Positions 1-12,152 of a stretch of DNA of 64,000 nucleotides are shown here, piece after piece. Source of the DNA: Balanoglossus misakiensis (taxonomy: Eukaryota; Hemichordata); contig CM082585.2 in the NCBI GenBank assembly GCA_040954595.2, positions 1,302,001-1,366,000 of the forward strand, written 5' to 3'. The notes under the pieces are model-generated. The model saw only the letters and a list, made by a program, of their open reading frames with translations, searched no databases and was not told the DNA's origin. The first letter of the stretch is position 1. Every line of letters begins with the position of its first letter. The position numbers and the translations under genes are program-made.

Positions 1-1535
1 ATTTTGTAAACAAACGAGGCTTTGTTTGGAAGCAACAATGGAAATTTTAGAACTATCTCTCGATCTACTGAGTATAGTGGAAAACGTTCATATGCGCATA
101 GGCCTATCATGTGTTATGCACATCACAACATAATTTTGTAAACAAACGAGGCTTTGTTTGGAAGCAACCGTGGAAATTTTAGAACTATCTCTCGATCTAC
201 AGAGTATAGTGGAAAACGTTCATATGCGCATAGGCCTATCATGTGTTATGCACATCACAACATAATTTTGTAAACAAACGAGGCTTTGTTTGGAAGCAAC
301 CGTGGAAATTTTAGAACTATCTCTCGATCTACAGAGTATAGTGGAAAACGTTCATATGCGCATATGCTATCATGTGTTATGCACATCACAACATAATTTT
401 GTAAACAAACGAGGCTTTGTTTGGAAGCAACATTGGAAATTTTAGAACTATCTGTCGATCTACGGAGTATAGTGGAAAACGTTCATATGCGCATAGGCCT
501 ATATATGTGTTCTGCGCATCACAACAGAATTTTGTAAATGAACGAGGCTGTGTTTGGAAACAACCATGGAAATTTTAGAACTATCTCTCGATCTACAGTG
601 TATAGTGGAAAACGTTCATATGCGCATAGGCCTATCATGTGTTATGCACATCACAACATAATTTTGTAAACAAACGAGGCTTTGTTTGGAAGCAACCGTG
701 GAAATTTTAGAACTATCTCTCGATCTACAGAGTATAGTGGAAAACGTTCATATGCGCATAGGCCTATATATGTGTTCTGCGCATCACAACATAATTTTGT
801 AAACAATCGAGGATGTGTTTGGAAGCAATCATGGAAATTTTAGAACTATCCGTCGATCTACAGAGTCTAGTGGGAAACTTTCTTATGCGCATAGGCATAT
901 GTATGTGTTCAGCGCATCACAACAGAATTTTGTAAATGAACGAGGCTGTGTTTGGAAACAACCATGGAAATTTTAGAACTATCTCTCGATCTACAGAGTC
1001 TAGTGGAAAACTTTATTATGCACATTTGCCTATCTATGTATTATGCGCATCACAACAGAAATCGGTAAATAAACGAGGCTGTATTTGGAAGCAACCATGT
1101 AAATTTTACAACTATCCGTCGATCTACAGAGTCTGGTGGAAAACTTTCTTATGCGCATAGGCCTATTACGTGTTCTGCGCCTCACAACAGAAATCGGTAA
1201 ATAAACGAGGCTGTTTGGAAGCAACCATGTAAATTTTAGAACTATCCGTCGATCTACAGAGTCTAGTGGAAAAACGTTCATGTGCGCATAGGCCTATCAT
1301 GTGTTATGCACATCACAACAGAATTTTGTAAACAAACGAGGCTTTGTTTGGAAGCAACAATGGAAATTTTAGAACTATCTGTCGATCTACGGAGTATAGT
1401 GGAAAACGTTCATATGCGCATAGGCCTATATATGTGTTCTGCGCATCACAACAGAATTTTGTAAACAATCGAGGATGTGTTTGGAAGCAATCATGGAAAT
1501 TTTAGAACTATCCGTCGATCTACAGAGTCTAGTGG
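1..1535. repeat. Left segment rich in GCTTTGTTTGG-type (M) monomers
   Basis: The window opens at the second base of a monomer. The first three monomers (1-132, 133-264, 265-395) are close copies of one subtype with GCTTTGTTTGG, AGTATAGTGG, a CATATGCGCATA core and a CACAACATAATTTTG junction in place of the usual ACAG. The third has lost one base (CATATGCTAT for CATAGGCCTAT). This subtype is confined to here, about 6.55-6.72 kb and 11.58-12.07 kb, with a trace near 12.9 kb. Later monomers in the segment mix in variants with ATCGAGGATGTG and GGCATATGTATGTGTTCAGCG. Confidence 0.85.
740..1535. repeat. Six-monomer block, copy 1 of 3
   Basis: This block recurs at 6005-6800 (offset 5265) and, for its first part, at 12308-12950 (offset 6303 from the second copy). 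Shared private marks include CCATGTAAATTTTACAAC, CTATGTATTATGCGC and a 1-bp insertion giving GTGGAAAAACGTTCATGTG near 1269. Copy 1 differs from copy 2 at about 1025 (CACATTTGCC against CACATAGGCC). Confidence 0.85.
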
Positions 1536-2029
1536 GAAACTTTATTATGCGCATAGGCCTATTACGTGCTCTGCGCCTCACAACAGAATTCGGTAAATAA
1601 ACGAGGCTGTTTGGAAGCAACCATGGAAATTTTAGAACTATCCGTCGATCTACAGAGTCTAGTGGAAAAATGTCTTATGCGCATAGGCCTATCATGTGTT
1701 CTGCGCCTTAAAACAGAAATCGGTAAATAAACGAGGCTGTTTGGAAGCAACCATGGAAATTGTACAACTATCTGTCGATCTACATAGTCTAGTGGAAAAC
1801 GTTCTTATGCGCATAGGCCTATCTATGTGTTATGCGCATCACAACAGAAATCGGTAAATAAACGAGGCTGTATTTGGAAGCAATCATGAAATTTTACAAC
1901 TATCCGTCGATCTACAGAGTCTGGTGGAAAACTTCCTTATGCGCATAGACCTATTACGTGTTCTGCGCCTCACAACAGAATTCGGTAAATAAACGATGCT
2001 GTTTGGAAGCAACCATGGAAATTGTACAA
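1536..2029. repeat. D/E/F/G-type monomers leading into the 1846-bp repeat
   Basis: About four monomers here resemble types D, E, F and G of the later 12-mer. One has a private CCTTAAAACAG at its 3' end (about 1708). From about 1680 the sequence also matches 7597 onward (offset 5917) and about 17.74 kb. Confidence 0.75.
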
Positions 2030-2640
2030 CTATCCGTCGATCTACAGAGTCTAGTGGAAAACGTTCTTATGCGCATAGGCCTATCTATGTGTTATGCGCA
2101 TCACAACAGAAATCGGTAAATAAACGAGGCTGTGTTTGGAAGCATCCACGGACATTTTAGAACTATCTCTCGATCTACAGAGTCTATAGTGGAAAACTTT
2201 CTTATGCACATATGCCTATCTATGTGTTCTGCGCCTCACAACAGAAATCGGTAAATAAACGAGGCTGTTTAAAAGCAACCATGGAAATTTTACAGCTATC
2301 CGTCGATCTACAGAGTCTAGTGGAAACGTTCTTATGCGCATAGGCCTATATATGTGTTCTGCGTATCACAACAGAATTTTGTAAACAAACGAGGCTGTGT
2401 TTGGAAGCAACCATGGACATTTTAGAACTATCTCTCGATCTACAGAGTCTATAGTGGAAAACTTTCTTATGCACATATGCCTATCTATGTGTTCTGCGCC
2501 TCACAACAGAATTCGGTAAATAAACGAGGCTGTTTGGAAGCAACCATGGAAATTTTACAACTATCCGTCGATCTACAGAGTCTAGTGGAAAACGTTATTA
2601 TGCGCATAGGCCTATATATGTGTTCTGCGCATCACAACAG
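1680..2640. repeat. Long-range duplicated block, copy 1 of 3
   Basis: The block matches 7597-8557 at a constant offset of 5917, and its first part matches 17740-18300. Diagnostic variants are CAATCATGAAATTTTAC (1881, 7798, 17936), ACATAGTCTAGTGG, AACGATGCTGTTTGG and the GCTGTTTAAAAGC J' monomer. It overlaps the start of the 1846-bp tandem repeat, so the two duplications are nested. Confidence 0.8.
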
Positions 2641-3875
2641 AATTTTGTAAACAAACGAGGCTGTGTTTGGAAGCAACCATGGAAATTTTAGAACTATCTC
2701 TCGATCTACAGAGTCTAGTGGAAAACTTTATTATGCACATATGCCTATCTATGTGTTCTGCGCATCACAACAGAAATCGGTAAATAAACGAGGCTGTTTG
2801 GAAGCAACCATGGAAATTTTACAACTATCCGTCGATCTACAGAGTCTGGTGGAAAACTTTCTTATGCGCATAGGCCTATTACGTGCTCTGCGCCTCACAA
2901 CAGAATTCGGTAAATAAACGAGGCTGTTTGGAAGCAACCATGGAAATTTTAGAACTATCCGTCGATCTACAGAGTCTAGTGGAAAACGTTATTATGCGCA
3001 TAGGCCTATATATGTGTTCTGCGCATCACAACAGAATTTTGTAAACAAACGAGGCTGTGTTTGGAAGCAATCATGGAAATTTTAGAACTATCTCTCGATC
3101 TACAGAGTCTAGTGGAAAACTTTATTATGCACATATGCCTATCTATGTGTTCTGCGCATCACAACAGAAATCGGTAAATAAACGAGGCTGTTTGGAAGCA
3201 ACCATGGAAATTTTACAACTATCCGTCGATCTACAGAGTCTAGTGGAAAAATGTCTTATGCGCATAGGCCTATCATGTGTTCTGTGCCTCACAACAGAAA
3301 TAGGTAAATAAACGAGGCTGTTTGGAAGCAACCATGGAAATTGTACAACTATCCGTCGATCTACAGAGTCTAGTGGAAAACGTTCTTATGCGCATAGGCC
3401 TATCTATGTGTTATGCGCATCACAACAGAAATCGGTAAATAAACGAGGCTGTATTTGGAAGCAACCATGAAATTTTACAACTATCCGTCGATCTACAGAG
3501 TCTGGTGGAAAACTTCCTTATGCGCATAGACCTATTACGTGTTCTGCGCCTCACAACAGAATTCGGTAAATAAACGAGGCTGTTTGGAAGCAACCATGGA
3601 CATTGTACAACTATCCGTCGATCTACAAAGTCTAGTGGAAAACGTTCTTATGCGCATAGGCCTATCTATGTGTTATGCGCATCACAACAGAAATCGCTAA
3701 ATAAACGAGGCTGTATTTGGAAGCAACCATGAAATTTTACAACTATCTGTCGATCTACGGAGTATAGTGGAAAACGTTCATATGCGCATAGGCCTATATA
3801 TGTGTTCTGCGCATCACAACAGAATTTTGTAAACAATCGAGGATGTGTTTGGAAGCAATCATGGAAATTTTAGAA
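2030..3875. repeat. 1846-bp 14-mer HOR, copy 1
   Basis: This is a tandem copy of 14 monomers repeated at exactly +1846. Anchors are AGCATCCACGG at 2141 and 3987, and the frame-open C monomers at 2663/4509 and 3057/4903. In the stretches compared line by line I saw no difference between the copies. The breakpoint lies in the shared CTATCCGTCGATCTACAGAG (20 bases) around 2030/3876, so the ends are uncertain by a few tens of bases. Confidence 0.9.
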
Positions 3876-5721
3876 CTATCCGTCGATCTACAGAGTCTAG
3901 TGGAAAACGTTCTTATGCGCATAGGCCTATCTATGTGTTATGCGCATCACAACAGAAATCGGTAAATAAACGAGGCTGTGTTTGGAAGCATCCACGGACA
4001 TTTTAGAACTATCTCTCGATCTACAGAGTCTATAGTGGAAAACTTTCTTATGCACATATGCCTATCTATGTGTTCTGCGCCTCACAACAGAAATCGGTAA
4101 ATAAACGAGGCTGTTTAAAAGCAACCATGGAAATTTTACAGCTATCCGTCGATCTACAGAGTCTAGTGGAAACGTTCTTATGCGCATAGGCCTATATATG
4201 TGTTCTGCGTATCACAACAGAATTTTGTAAACAAACGAGGCTGTGTTTGGAAGCAACCATGGACATTTTAGAACTATCTCTCGATCTACAGAGTCTATAG
4301 TGGAAAACTTTCTTATGCACATATGCCTATCTATGTGTTCTGCGCCTCACAACAGAATTCGGTAAATAAACGAGGCTGTTTGGAAGCAACCATGGAAATT
4401 TTACAACTATCCGTCGATCTACAGAGTCTAGTGGAAAACGTTATTATGCGCATAGGCCTATATATGTGTTCTGCGCATCACAACAGAATTTTGTAAACAA
4501 ACGAGGCTGTGTTTGGAAGCAACCATGGAAATTTTAGAACTATCTCTCGATCTACAGAGTCTAGTGGAAAACTTTATTATGCACATATGCCTATCTATGT
4601 GTTCTGCGCATCACAACAGAAATCGGTAAATAAACGAGGCTGTTTGGAAGCAACCATGGAAATTTTACAACTATCCGTCGATCTACAGAGTCTGGTGGAA
4701 AACTTTCTTATGCGCATAGGCCTATTACGTGCTCTGCGCCTCACAACAGAATTCGGTAAATAAACGAGGCTGTTTGGAAGCAACCATGGAAATTTTAGAA
4801 CTATCCGTCGATCTACAGAGTCTAGTGGAAAACGTTATTATGCGCATAGGCCTATATATGTGTTCTGCGCATCACAACAGAATTTTGTAAACAAACGAGG
4901 CTGTGTTTGGAAGCAATCATGGAAATTTTAGAACTATCTCTCGATCTACAGAGTCTAGTGGAAAACTTTATTATGCACATATGCCTATCTATGTGTTCTG
5001 CGCATCACAACAGAAATCGGTAAATAAACGAGGCTGTTTGGAAGCAACCATGGAAATTTTACAACTATCCGTCGATCTACAGAGTCTAGTGGAAAAATGT
5101 CTTATGCGCATAGGCCTATCATGTGTTCTGTGCCTCACAACAGAAATAGGTAAATAAACGAGGCTGTTTGGAAGCAACCATGGAAATTGTACAACTATCC
5201 GTCGATCTACAGAGTCTAGTGGAAAACGTTCTTATGCGCATAGGCCTATCTATGTGTTATGCGCATCACAACAGAAATCGGTAAATAAACGAGGCTGTAT
5301 TTGGAAGCAACCATGAAATTTTACAACTATCCGTCGATCTACAGAGTCTGGTGGAAAACTTCCTTATGCGCATAGACCTATTACGTGTTCTGCGCCTCAC
5401 AACAGAATTCGGTAAATAAACGAGGCTGTTTGGAAGCAACCATGGACATTGTACAACTATCCGTCGATCTACAAAGTCTAGTGGAAAACGTTCTTATGCG
5501 CATAGGCCTATCTATGTGTTATGCGCATCACAACAGAAATCGCTAAATAAACGAGGCTGTATTTGGAAGCAACCATGAAATTTTACAACTATCTGTCGAT
5601 CTACGGAGTATAGTGGAAAACGTTCATATGCGCATAGGCCTATATATGTGTTCTGCGCATCACAACAGAATTTTGTAAACAATCGAGGATGTGTTTGGAA
5701 GCAATCATGGAAATTTTAGAA
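3876..5721. repeat. 1846-bp 14-mer HOR, copy 2
   Basis: This is the second tandem copy. It ends where the sequence changes from GTGGAAAACGTTC (copy 1 continuation, about 3900) to GTGGGAAACTTTC (about 5748). It includes an A-B-C-D run starting at 4221 that resembles the start of the 12-mer HOR, showing common ancestry. Confidence 0.9.
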
Positions 5722-6004
5722 CTATCCGTCGATCTACAGAGTCTAGTGGGAAACTTTCTTATGCGCATAGGCATATGTATGTGTTCAGCGCATCACAACA
5801 GAATTTTGTAAATGAACGAGGCTGTGTTTGGAAACAACCATGGAAATTTTAGAACTATCTCTCGATCTAAAGTTGAAAAGTTTCTTATGCGCATAGGCCT
5901 ATTACGTGTTCTGCGCCTCACAACAGAATTCGGTAAATAAACGAGGCTGTTTGGAAGCAACAATGGAAATTTTAGAACTATCCGTCGATCTACGGAGTAT
6001 AGTG
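5722..6004. repeat. Linker monomers including a 125-bp short monomer
   Basis: The segment contains a short monomer at 5802-5926 in which the usual ACAGAGTCTAGTGGAAAAC is replaced by AAAGTTGAAAAG, a net loss of 7 bp. Identical-looking short monomers occur at 7379-7503, 12105-12229, 37130-37254 and 41198-41322. A related 124-bp form sits in module P. The short monomer therefore serves as a lineage marker. Confidence 0.85.
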
Positions 6005-6800
6005 GAAAACGTTCATATGCGCATAGGCCTATATATGTGTTCTGCGCATCACAACAGAATTTTGTAAACAATCGAGGATGTGTTTGGAAGCAATCATGGA
6101 AATTTTAGAACTATCCGTCGATCTACAGAGTCTAGTGGGAAACTTTCTTATGCGCATAGGCATATGTATGTGTTCAGCGCATCACAACAGAATTTTGTAA
6201 ATGAACGAGGCTGTGTTTGGAAACAACCATGGAAATTTTAGAACTATCTCTCGATCTACAGAGTCTAGTGGAAAACTTTATTATGCACATAGGCCTATCT
6301 ATGTATTATGCGCATCACAACAGAAATCGGTAAATAAACGAGGCTGTATTTGGAAGCAACCATGTAAATTTTACAACTATCCGTCGATCTACAGAGTCTG
6401 GTGGAAAACTTTCTTATGCGCATAGGCCTATTACGTGTTCTGCGCCTCACAACAGAAATCGGTAAATAAACGAGGCTGTTTGGAAGCAACCATGTAAATT
6501 TTAGAACTATCCGTCGATCTACAGAGTCTAGTGGAAAAACGTTCATGTGCGCATAGGCCTATCATGTGTTATGCACATCACAACAGAATTTTGTAAACAA
6601 ACGAGGCTTTGTTTGGAAGCAACAATGGAAATTTTAGAACTATCTGTCGATCTACGGAGTATAGTGGAAAACGTTCATATGCGCATAGGCCTATATATGT
6701 GTTCTGCGCATCACAACAGAATTTTGTAAACAATCGAGGATGTGTTTGGAAGCAATCATGGAAATTTTAGAACTATCCGTCGATCTACAGAGTCTAGTGG
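6005..6800. repeat. Six-monomer block, copy 2 of 3
   Basis: The segment matches 740-1535 at offset 5265 and 12308-12950 at offset 6303. It ends near 6800, where GGGAAACTTTC is followed by CTTATGCGCATAGGCATATG rather than the ATTATGCGCATAGGCCTATT of copy 1. Confidence 0.87.
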
Positions 6801-7596
6801 GAAACTTTCTTATGCGCATAGGCATATGTATGTGTTCAGCGCATCACAACAGAATTTTATAAATGAACGAGGCTGTGTTTGGAAACAACCATGGAAATTT
6901 TACAACTATCCGTCGATCTAAGGAGTCTGGTGGAAAACTTTCTTATGCGCATAGGCCTATTACGTGCTCTGCGCCTCACAACAGAATTCGGTAAATAAAC
7001 GAGGCTGTTTGGAAGCAACCATGGAAATTTTAGAACTATCCGTCGATCTACAGAGTCTAGTGGAAAAATGTCTTATGCGCATAGGCCTATCATGTGTTCT
7101 GCGCCTCACAACAGAAATCGGTAAATAAACGAGGCTGTTTGGAAGCAACCATGGACATTGTACAACTATCTTTCGATCTACGGAGTATAGTGGAAAACGT
7201 TCATATGCGCATAGGCCTATATATGTGTTCTGCGCATCACAACAGAATTTTGTAAACAATCGAGGATGTGTTTGGAAGCAATCATGGAAATTTTAGAACT
7301 ATCCGTCGATCTACAGAGTCTAGTGGGAAACTTTCTTATGCGCATAGGCATATGTATGTGTTCAGCGCATCACAACAGAATTTTGTAAATGAACGAGGCT
7401 GTGTTTGGAAACAACCATGGAAATTTTAGAACTATCTCTCGATCTAAAGTTGAAAAGTTTCTTATGCGCATAGGCCTATTACGTGTTCTGCGCCTCACAA
7501 CAGAATTCGGTAAATAAACGAGGCTGTTTGGAAGCAACAATGGAAATTTTAGAACTATCCGTCGATCTACAGAGTCTAGTGGAAAAATGTCTTATG
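6801..7596. repeat. Mixed monomers with ATCGAGGATGTG and short-monomer types
   Basis: About six monomers alternate between GGCATATGTATGTGTTCAGCG 3' ends and D/E types. AATTTTATAAATG at 6853 recurs at 17630 (offset 10777), linking this segment to 17.5 kb. A second short monomer lies at 7379-7503. Confidence 0.8.
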
Positions 7597-8557
7597 CGCA
7601 TAGGCCTATCATGTGTTCTGCGCCTCACAACAGAAATCGGTAAATAAACGAGGCTGTTTGGAAGCAACCATGGAAATTGTACAACTATCCGTCGATCTAC
7701 ATAGTCTAGTGGAAAACGTTCTTATGCGCATAGGCCTATCTATGTGTTATGCGCATCACAACAGAAATCGGTAAATAAACGAGGCTGTATTTGGAAGCAA
7801 TCATGAAATTTTACAACTATCCGTCGATCTACAGAGTCTGGTGGAAAACTTCCTTATGCGCATAGACCTATTACGTGTTCTGCGCCTCACAACAGAATTC
7901 GGTAAATAAACGATGCTGTTTGGAAGCAACCATGGAAATTGTACAACTATCCGTCGATCTACAGAGTCTAGTGGAAAACGTTCTTATGCGCATAGGCCTA
8001 TCTATGTGTTATGCGCATCACAACAGAAATCGGTAAATAAACGAGGCTGTGTTTGGAAGCAACCATGGACATTTTAGAACTATCTCTCGATCTACAGAGT
8101 CTATAGTGGAAAACTTTCTTATGCACATAGGCCTATCTATGTGTTCTGCGCCTCACAAGAGAAATCGGTAAATAAACGAGGCTGTTTAAAAGCAACCATG
8201 GAAATTTTACAGCTATCCGTCGATCTACAGAGTCTAGTGGAAACGTTCTTATGCGCATAGGCCTATATATGTGTTCTGCGTATCACAACAGAATTTTGTA
8301 AACAAACGAGGCTGTGTTTGGAAGCAACCATGGACATTTTAGAACTATCTCTCGATCTACAGAGTCTATAGTGGAAAACTTTCTTATGCACATATGCCTA
8401 TCTATGTGTTCTGCGCCTCACAACAGAATTCGGTAAATAAACGAGGCTGTTTGGAAGCAACCATGGAAATTTTACAACTATCCGTCGATCTACAGAGTCT
8501 AGTGGAAAACGTTATTATGCGCATAGGCCTATATATGTGTTCTGCGCATCACAACAG
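7597..8557. repeat. Long-range duplicated block, copy 2 of 3
   Basis: The segment matches 1680-2640 at offset 5917. Small differences are visible: 8140-8165 has CACATAGGCC and CACAAGAGAAATC where the first copy has CACATATGCC and CACAACAGAAATC, and copy 1 has AGCATCCACGG where this copy has AGCAACCATGG. Confidence 0.82.
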
Positions 8558-8952
8558 AATTTTGTAAACAAACGAGGCTATTTGGAAGCAACCATGGAAA
8601 TTTTACAACTATCCGTCGATCTACAGAGTCTAGTGGAAAACGTTATTATGCGCATAGGCCTATATATGTGTTCTGCGCATCACAACAGAATTTTGTAAAC
8701 AAACGAGGCTGTGTTTGGAAGCAACCATGGAAATTTTAGAACTATCTCTCGATCTACAGAGTCTAGTGGAAAACTTTATTATGCACATATGCCTATCTAT
8801 GTGTTCTGCGCATCACAACAGAAATCGGTAAATAAACGAGGCTGTTTGGAAGCAACCATGGAAATTTTACAACTATCCGTCGATCTACAGAGTCTAGTGG
8901 AAAACGTTATTATGCGCATAGGCCTATATATGTGTTCTGCGCATCACAACAG
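8558..8952. repeat. Three transitional monomers
   Basis: A chimeric monomer (8558-8688) starts like type A/C (AATTTTGTAAACAAACG) and switches to the short GGCTATTTGG form. It is followed by a C monomer (8689-8821) and a B-like monomer (8822-8952). They join the left segment to the first run of the 12-mer-type HOR. Confidence 0.8.
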
Positions 8953-10781
8953 AATTTTGTAAACAAACGAGGCTGTGTTTGGAAGCAACCATGGACATTT
9001 TAGAACTATCTCTCGATCTACAGAGTCTATAGTGGAAAACTTTCTTATGCACATATGCCTATCTATGTGTTCTGCGCCTCACAACAGAATTCGGTAAATA
9101 AACGAGGCTGTTTGGAAGCAACCATGGAAATTTTACAACTATCCGTCGATCTACAGAGTCTAGTGGAAAACGTTATTATGCGCATAGGCCTATATATGTG
9201 TTCTGCGCATCACAACAGAATTTTGTAAACAAACGAGGCTGTGTTTGGAAGCAACCATGGAAATTTTAGAACTATCTCTCGATCTACAGAGTCTAGTGGA
9301 AAACTTTATTATGCACATATGCCTATCTATGTGTTCTGCGCATCACAACAGAAATCGGTAAATAAACGAGGCTGTTTGGAAGCAACCATGGAAATTTTAC
9401 AACTATCCGTCGATCTACAGAGTCTGGTGGAAAACTTTCTTATGCGCATAGGCCTATTACGTGCTCTGCGCCTCACAACAGAATTCGGTAAATAAACGAG
9501 GCTGTTTGGAAGCAACCATGGAAATTTTAGAACTATCCGTCGATCTACAGAGTCTAGTGGAAAAATGTCTTATGCGCATAGGCCTATCATGTGTTCTGTG
9601 CCTCACAACAGAAATCGGTAAATAAACGAGGCTGTTTGGAAGCAACCATGGAAATTGTACAACTATCCGTCGATCTACAGAGTCTAGTGGAAAGCGTTCT
9701 TATGCGCATAGGCCTATCTATGTGTTATGCGCATCACAACAGAAATCGGTAAATAAACGAGGCTGTATTTGGAAGCAACCATGAAATTTTACAACTATCC
9801 GTCGATCTACAGAGTCTGGTGGAAAACTTCCTTATGCGCATAGACCTACTACGTGTTCTGCGCCTCACAACAGAATTCGGTAAATAAACGAGGCTGTTTG
9901 GAAGCAACCATGGACATTGTACAACTATCCGTCGATCTACAGAGTCTAGTGGAAAACGTTCTTATGCGCATAGGCCTATCTATGTGTTATGCGCATCACA
10001 ACAGAAATCGGTAAATAAACGAGGCTGTATTTGGAAGCAACCATGAAATTTTACAACTATCCGTCGATCTACAGAGTCTGGTGGAAAACTTCCTTATGCG
10101 CATATACCTATTACGTGTTCTGCGCCTCACAACAGAATTCGGTAAATAAACGAGGCTGTTTGGAAGCAACCATGGACATTGTACAACTATCCGTCGATCT
10201 ACAAAGTCTAGTGGAAAACGTTCTTATGCGCATAGGCCTATCTATGTGTTATGCGCATCACAACAGAAATCGCTAAATAAACGAGGCTGTATTTGGAAGC
10301 AACCATGAAATTTTACAACTATCCGTCGATCTACAGAGTCTAGTGGAAAAATGTCTCATGCGCATAGGCCTATCATGTGTTCTGCGCCTCACAACAGAAA
10401 TCGGTAAATAAACGAGGCTGTTTGGAAGCAACCATGGAAATTTTACAGCTATCCGTCGATCTACATAGTCTAGTGGAAACGTTGTTATGCGCATAGGCCT
10501 ATATATGTGTTCTGCGCATCACAACAGAATTTTGTAAACAAACGAGGCTGTGTTTGGTAGCAACCATGGACATTTTAGAACTATCTCTCGATCTACAGAG
10601 TCTATAGTGGAAAACTTTCTTATGCACATATGCCTATCTATGTGTTCTGCGCCTCACAACAGAATTCGGTAAATAAACGAGGCTGTTTGGAAATTTTACA
10701 ACTATCCGTCGATCTACAGAGTCTAGTGGAAAACGTTATTATGCGCATAGGCCTATATATGTGTTCTGCGCATCACAACAG
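8953..10781. repeat. 14-mer HOR variant (A-H, G-H again, I-L), 1829 bp
   Basis: Monomer order is A B C D E F G H G H I J K L. The length fits the 1579-bp 12-mer plus a duplicated G-H pair (262 bp) minus a 12-bp deletion, since 1579+262-12 = 1829. The deletion is in the final L monomer at 10690/10691, where TTTGG runs straight into AAATTTT and the AAGCAACCATGG segment between two TGG repeats is lost. Confidence 0.9.
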
Positions 10782-11576
10782 AATTTTGTAAACAAACGAG
10801 GCTGTGTTTGGAAGCAACCATGGACATTTTAGAACTATCTCTCGATCTACAGAGTCTATAGTGGAAAACTTTCTTATGCACATATGCCTATCTATGTGTT
10901 CTGCGCCTCACAACAGAATTCGGTAAATAAACGAGGCTGTTTGGAAGCAACCATGGAAATTTTACAACTATCCGTCGATCTACAGAGTCTAGTGGAAAAC
11001 GTTATTATGCGCATAGGCCTATATATGTGTTCTGCGCATCACAACAGAATTTTGTAAACAAACGAGGCTGTGTTTGGAAGCAACCATGGAAATTTTAGAA
11101 CTATCTCTCGATCTACAGAGTCTAGTGGAAAACTTTATTATGCACATATGCCTATCTATGTGTTCTGCGCATCACAACAGAAATCGGTAAATAAACGAGG
11201 CTGTTTGGAAGCAACCATGGAAATTTTACAGCTATCCGTCGATCTACAGAGTCTAGTGGAAACGTTCTTATGCGCATAGGCCTATATATGTGTTCTGCGC
11301 CTCACAACAGAATTTTGTAAACAAACGAGGCTGTGTTTGGTAGCAACCATGGACATTTTAGAACTATCTCTCGATCTACAGAGTCTATAGTGGAAAACTT
11401 TCTTATGCACATATGCCTATCTATGTGTTCTGCGCCTCACAACAGAATTCGGTAAATAAACGAGGCTGTTTGGAAGCAACCATGGAAATTTTACAACTAT
11501 CCGTCGATCTACAGAGTCTAGTGGAAAACGTTATTATGCGCATAGGCCTATATATGTGTTCTGCGCATCACAACAG
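10782..11576. repeat. 6-mer HOR variant A-B-C-J-K-L, 795 bp
   Basis: Monomers are A 10782, B 10917, C 11048, J 11181, K 11311 and L 11446. Relative to the 12-mer, D to I are missing and C joins J in register. The same 6-mer order recurs at 16441-17235. Confidence 0.9.
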
Positions 11577-12152
11577 AATTTTGTAAACAAACGAGGCTTT
11601 GTTTGGAAGCAACAATGGAAATTTTAGAACTATCTCTCGATCTACTGAGTATAGTGGAAAACGTTCATATGCGCATAGGCCTATCATGTGTTATGCACAT
11701 CACAACATAATTTTGTAAACAAACGAGGCTTTGTTTGGAAGCAACCGTGGAAATTTTAGAACTATCTCTCGATCTACAGAGTATAGTGGAAAACGTTCAT
11801 ATGCGCATAGGCCTATCATGTGTTATGCACATCACAACATAATTTTGTAAACAAACGAGGCTTTGTTTGGAAGCAACCGTGGAAATTTTAGAACTATCTC
11901 TCGATCTACAGAGTATAGTGGAAAACGTTCATATGCGCATATGCTATCATGTGTTATGCACATCACAACATAATTTTGTAAACAAACGAGGCTTTGTTTG
12001 GAAGCAACATTGGAAATTTTAGAACTATCTGTCGATCTACGGAGTATAGTGGAAAACGTTCATATGCGCATAGGCCTATATATGTGTTCTGCGCATCACA
12101 ACAGAATTTTGTAAATGAACGAGGCTGTGTTTGGAAACAACCATGGAAATTT
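11577..12152. repeat. Second copy of the window's opening 575 bp
   Basis: Position 1 corresponds to 11578. The three M monomers, including the CATATGCTAT 1-bp loss, are reproduced. The match passes into sequence that also fits 5758 onward at offset 6303, so this point is a junction between two different parental blocks. Confidence 0.9.

Noticed and set aside
2663-2917. Recurrent 84-codon protein family starting GTG in C monomers (over 20 copies)
   Set aside because: Identical copies follow HOR spacing and therefore reflect DNA homogenisation. The start is at a non-ATG codon and the peptide has no recognisable features.
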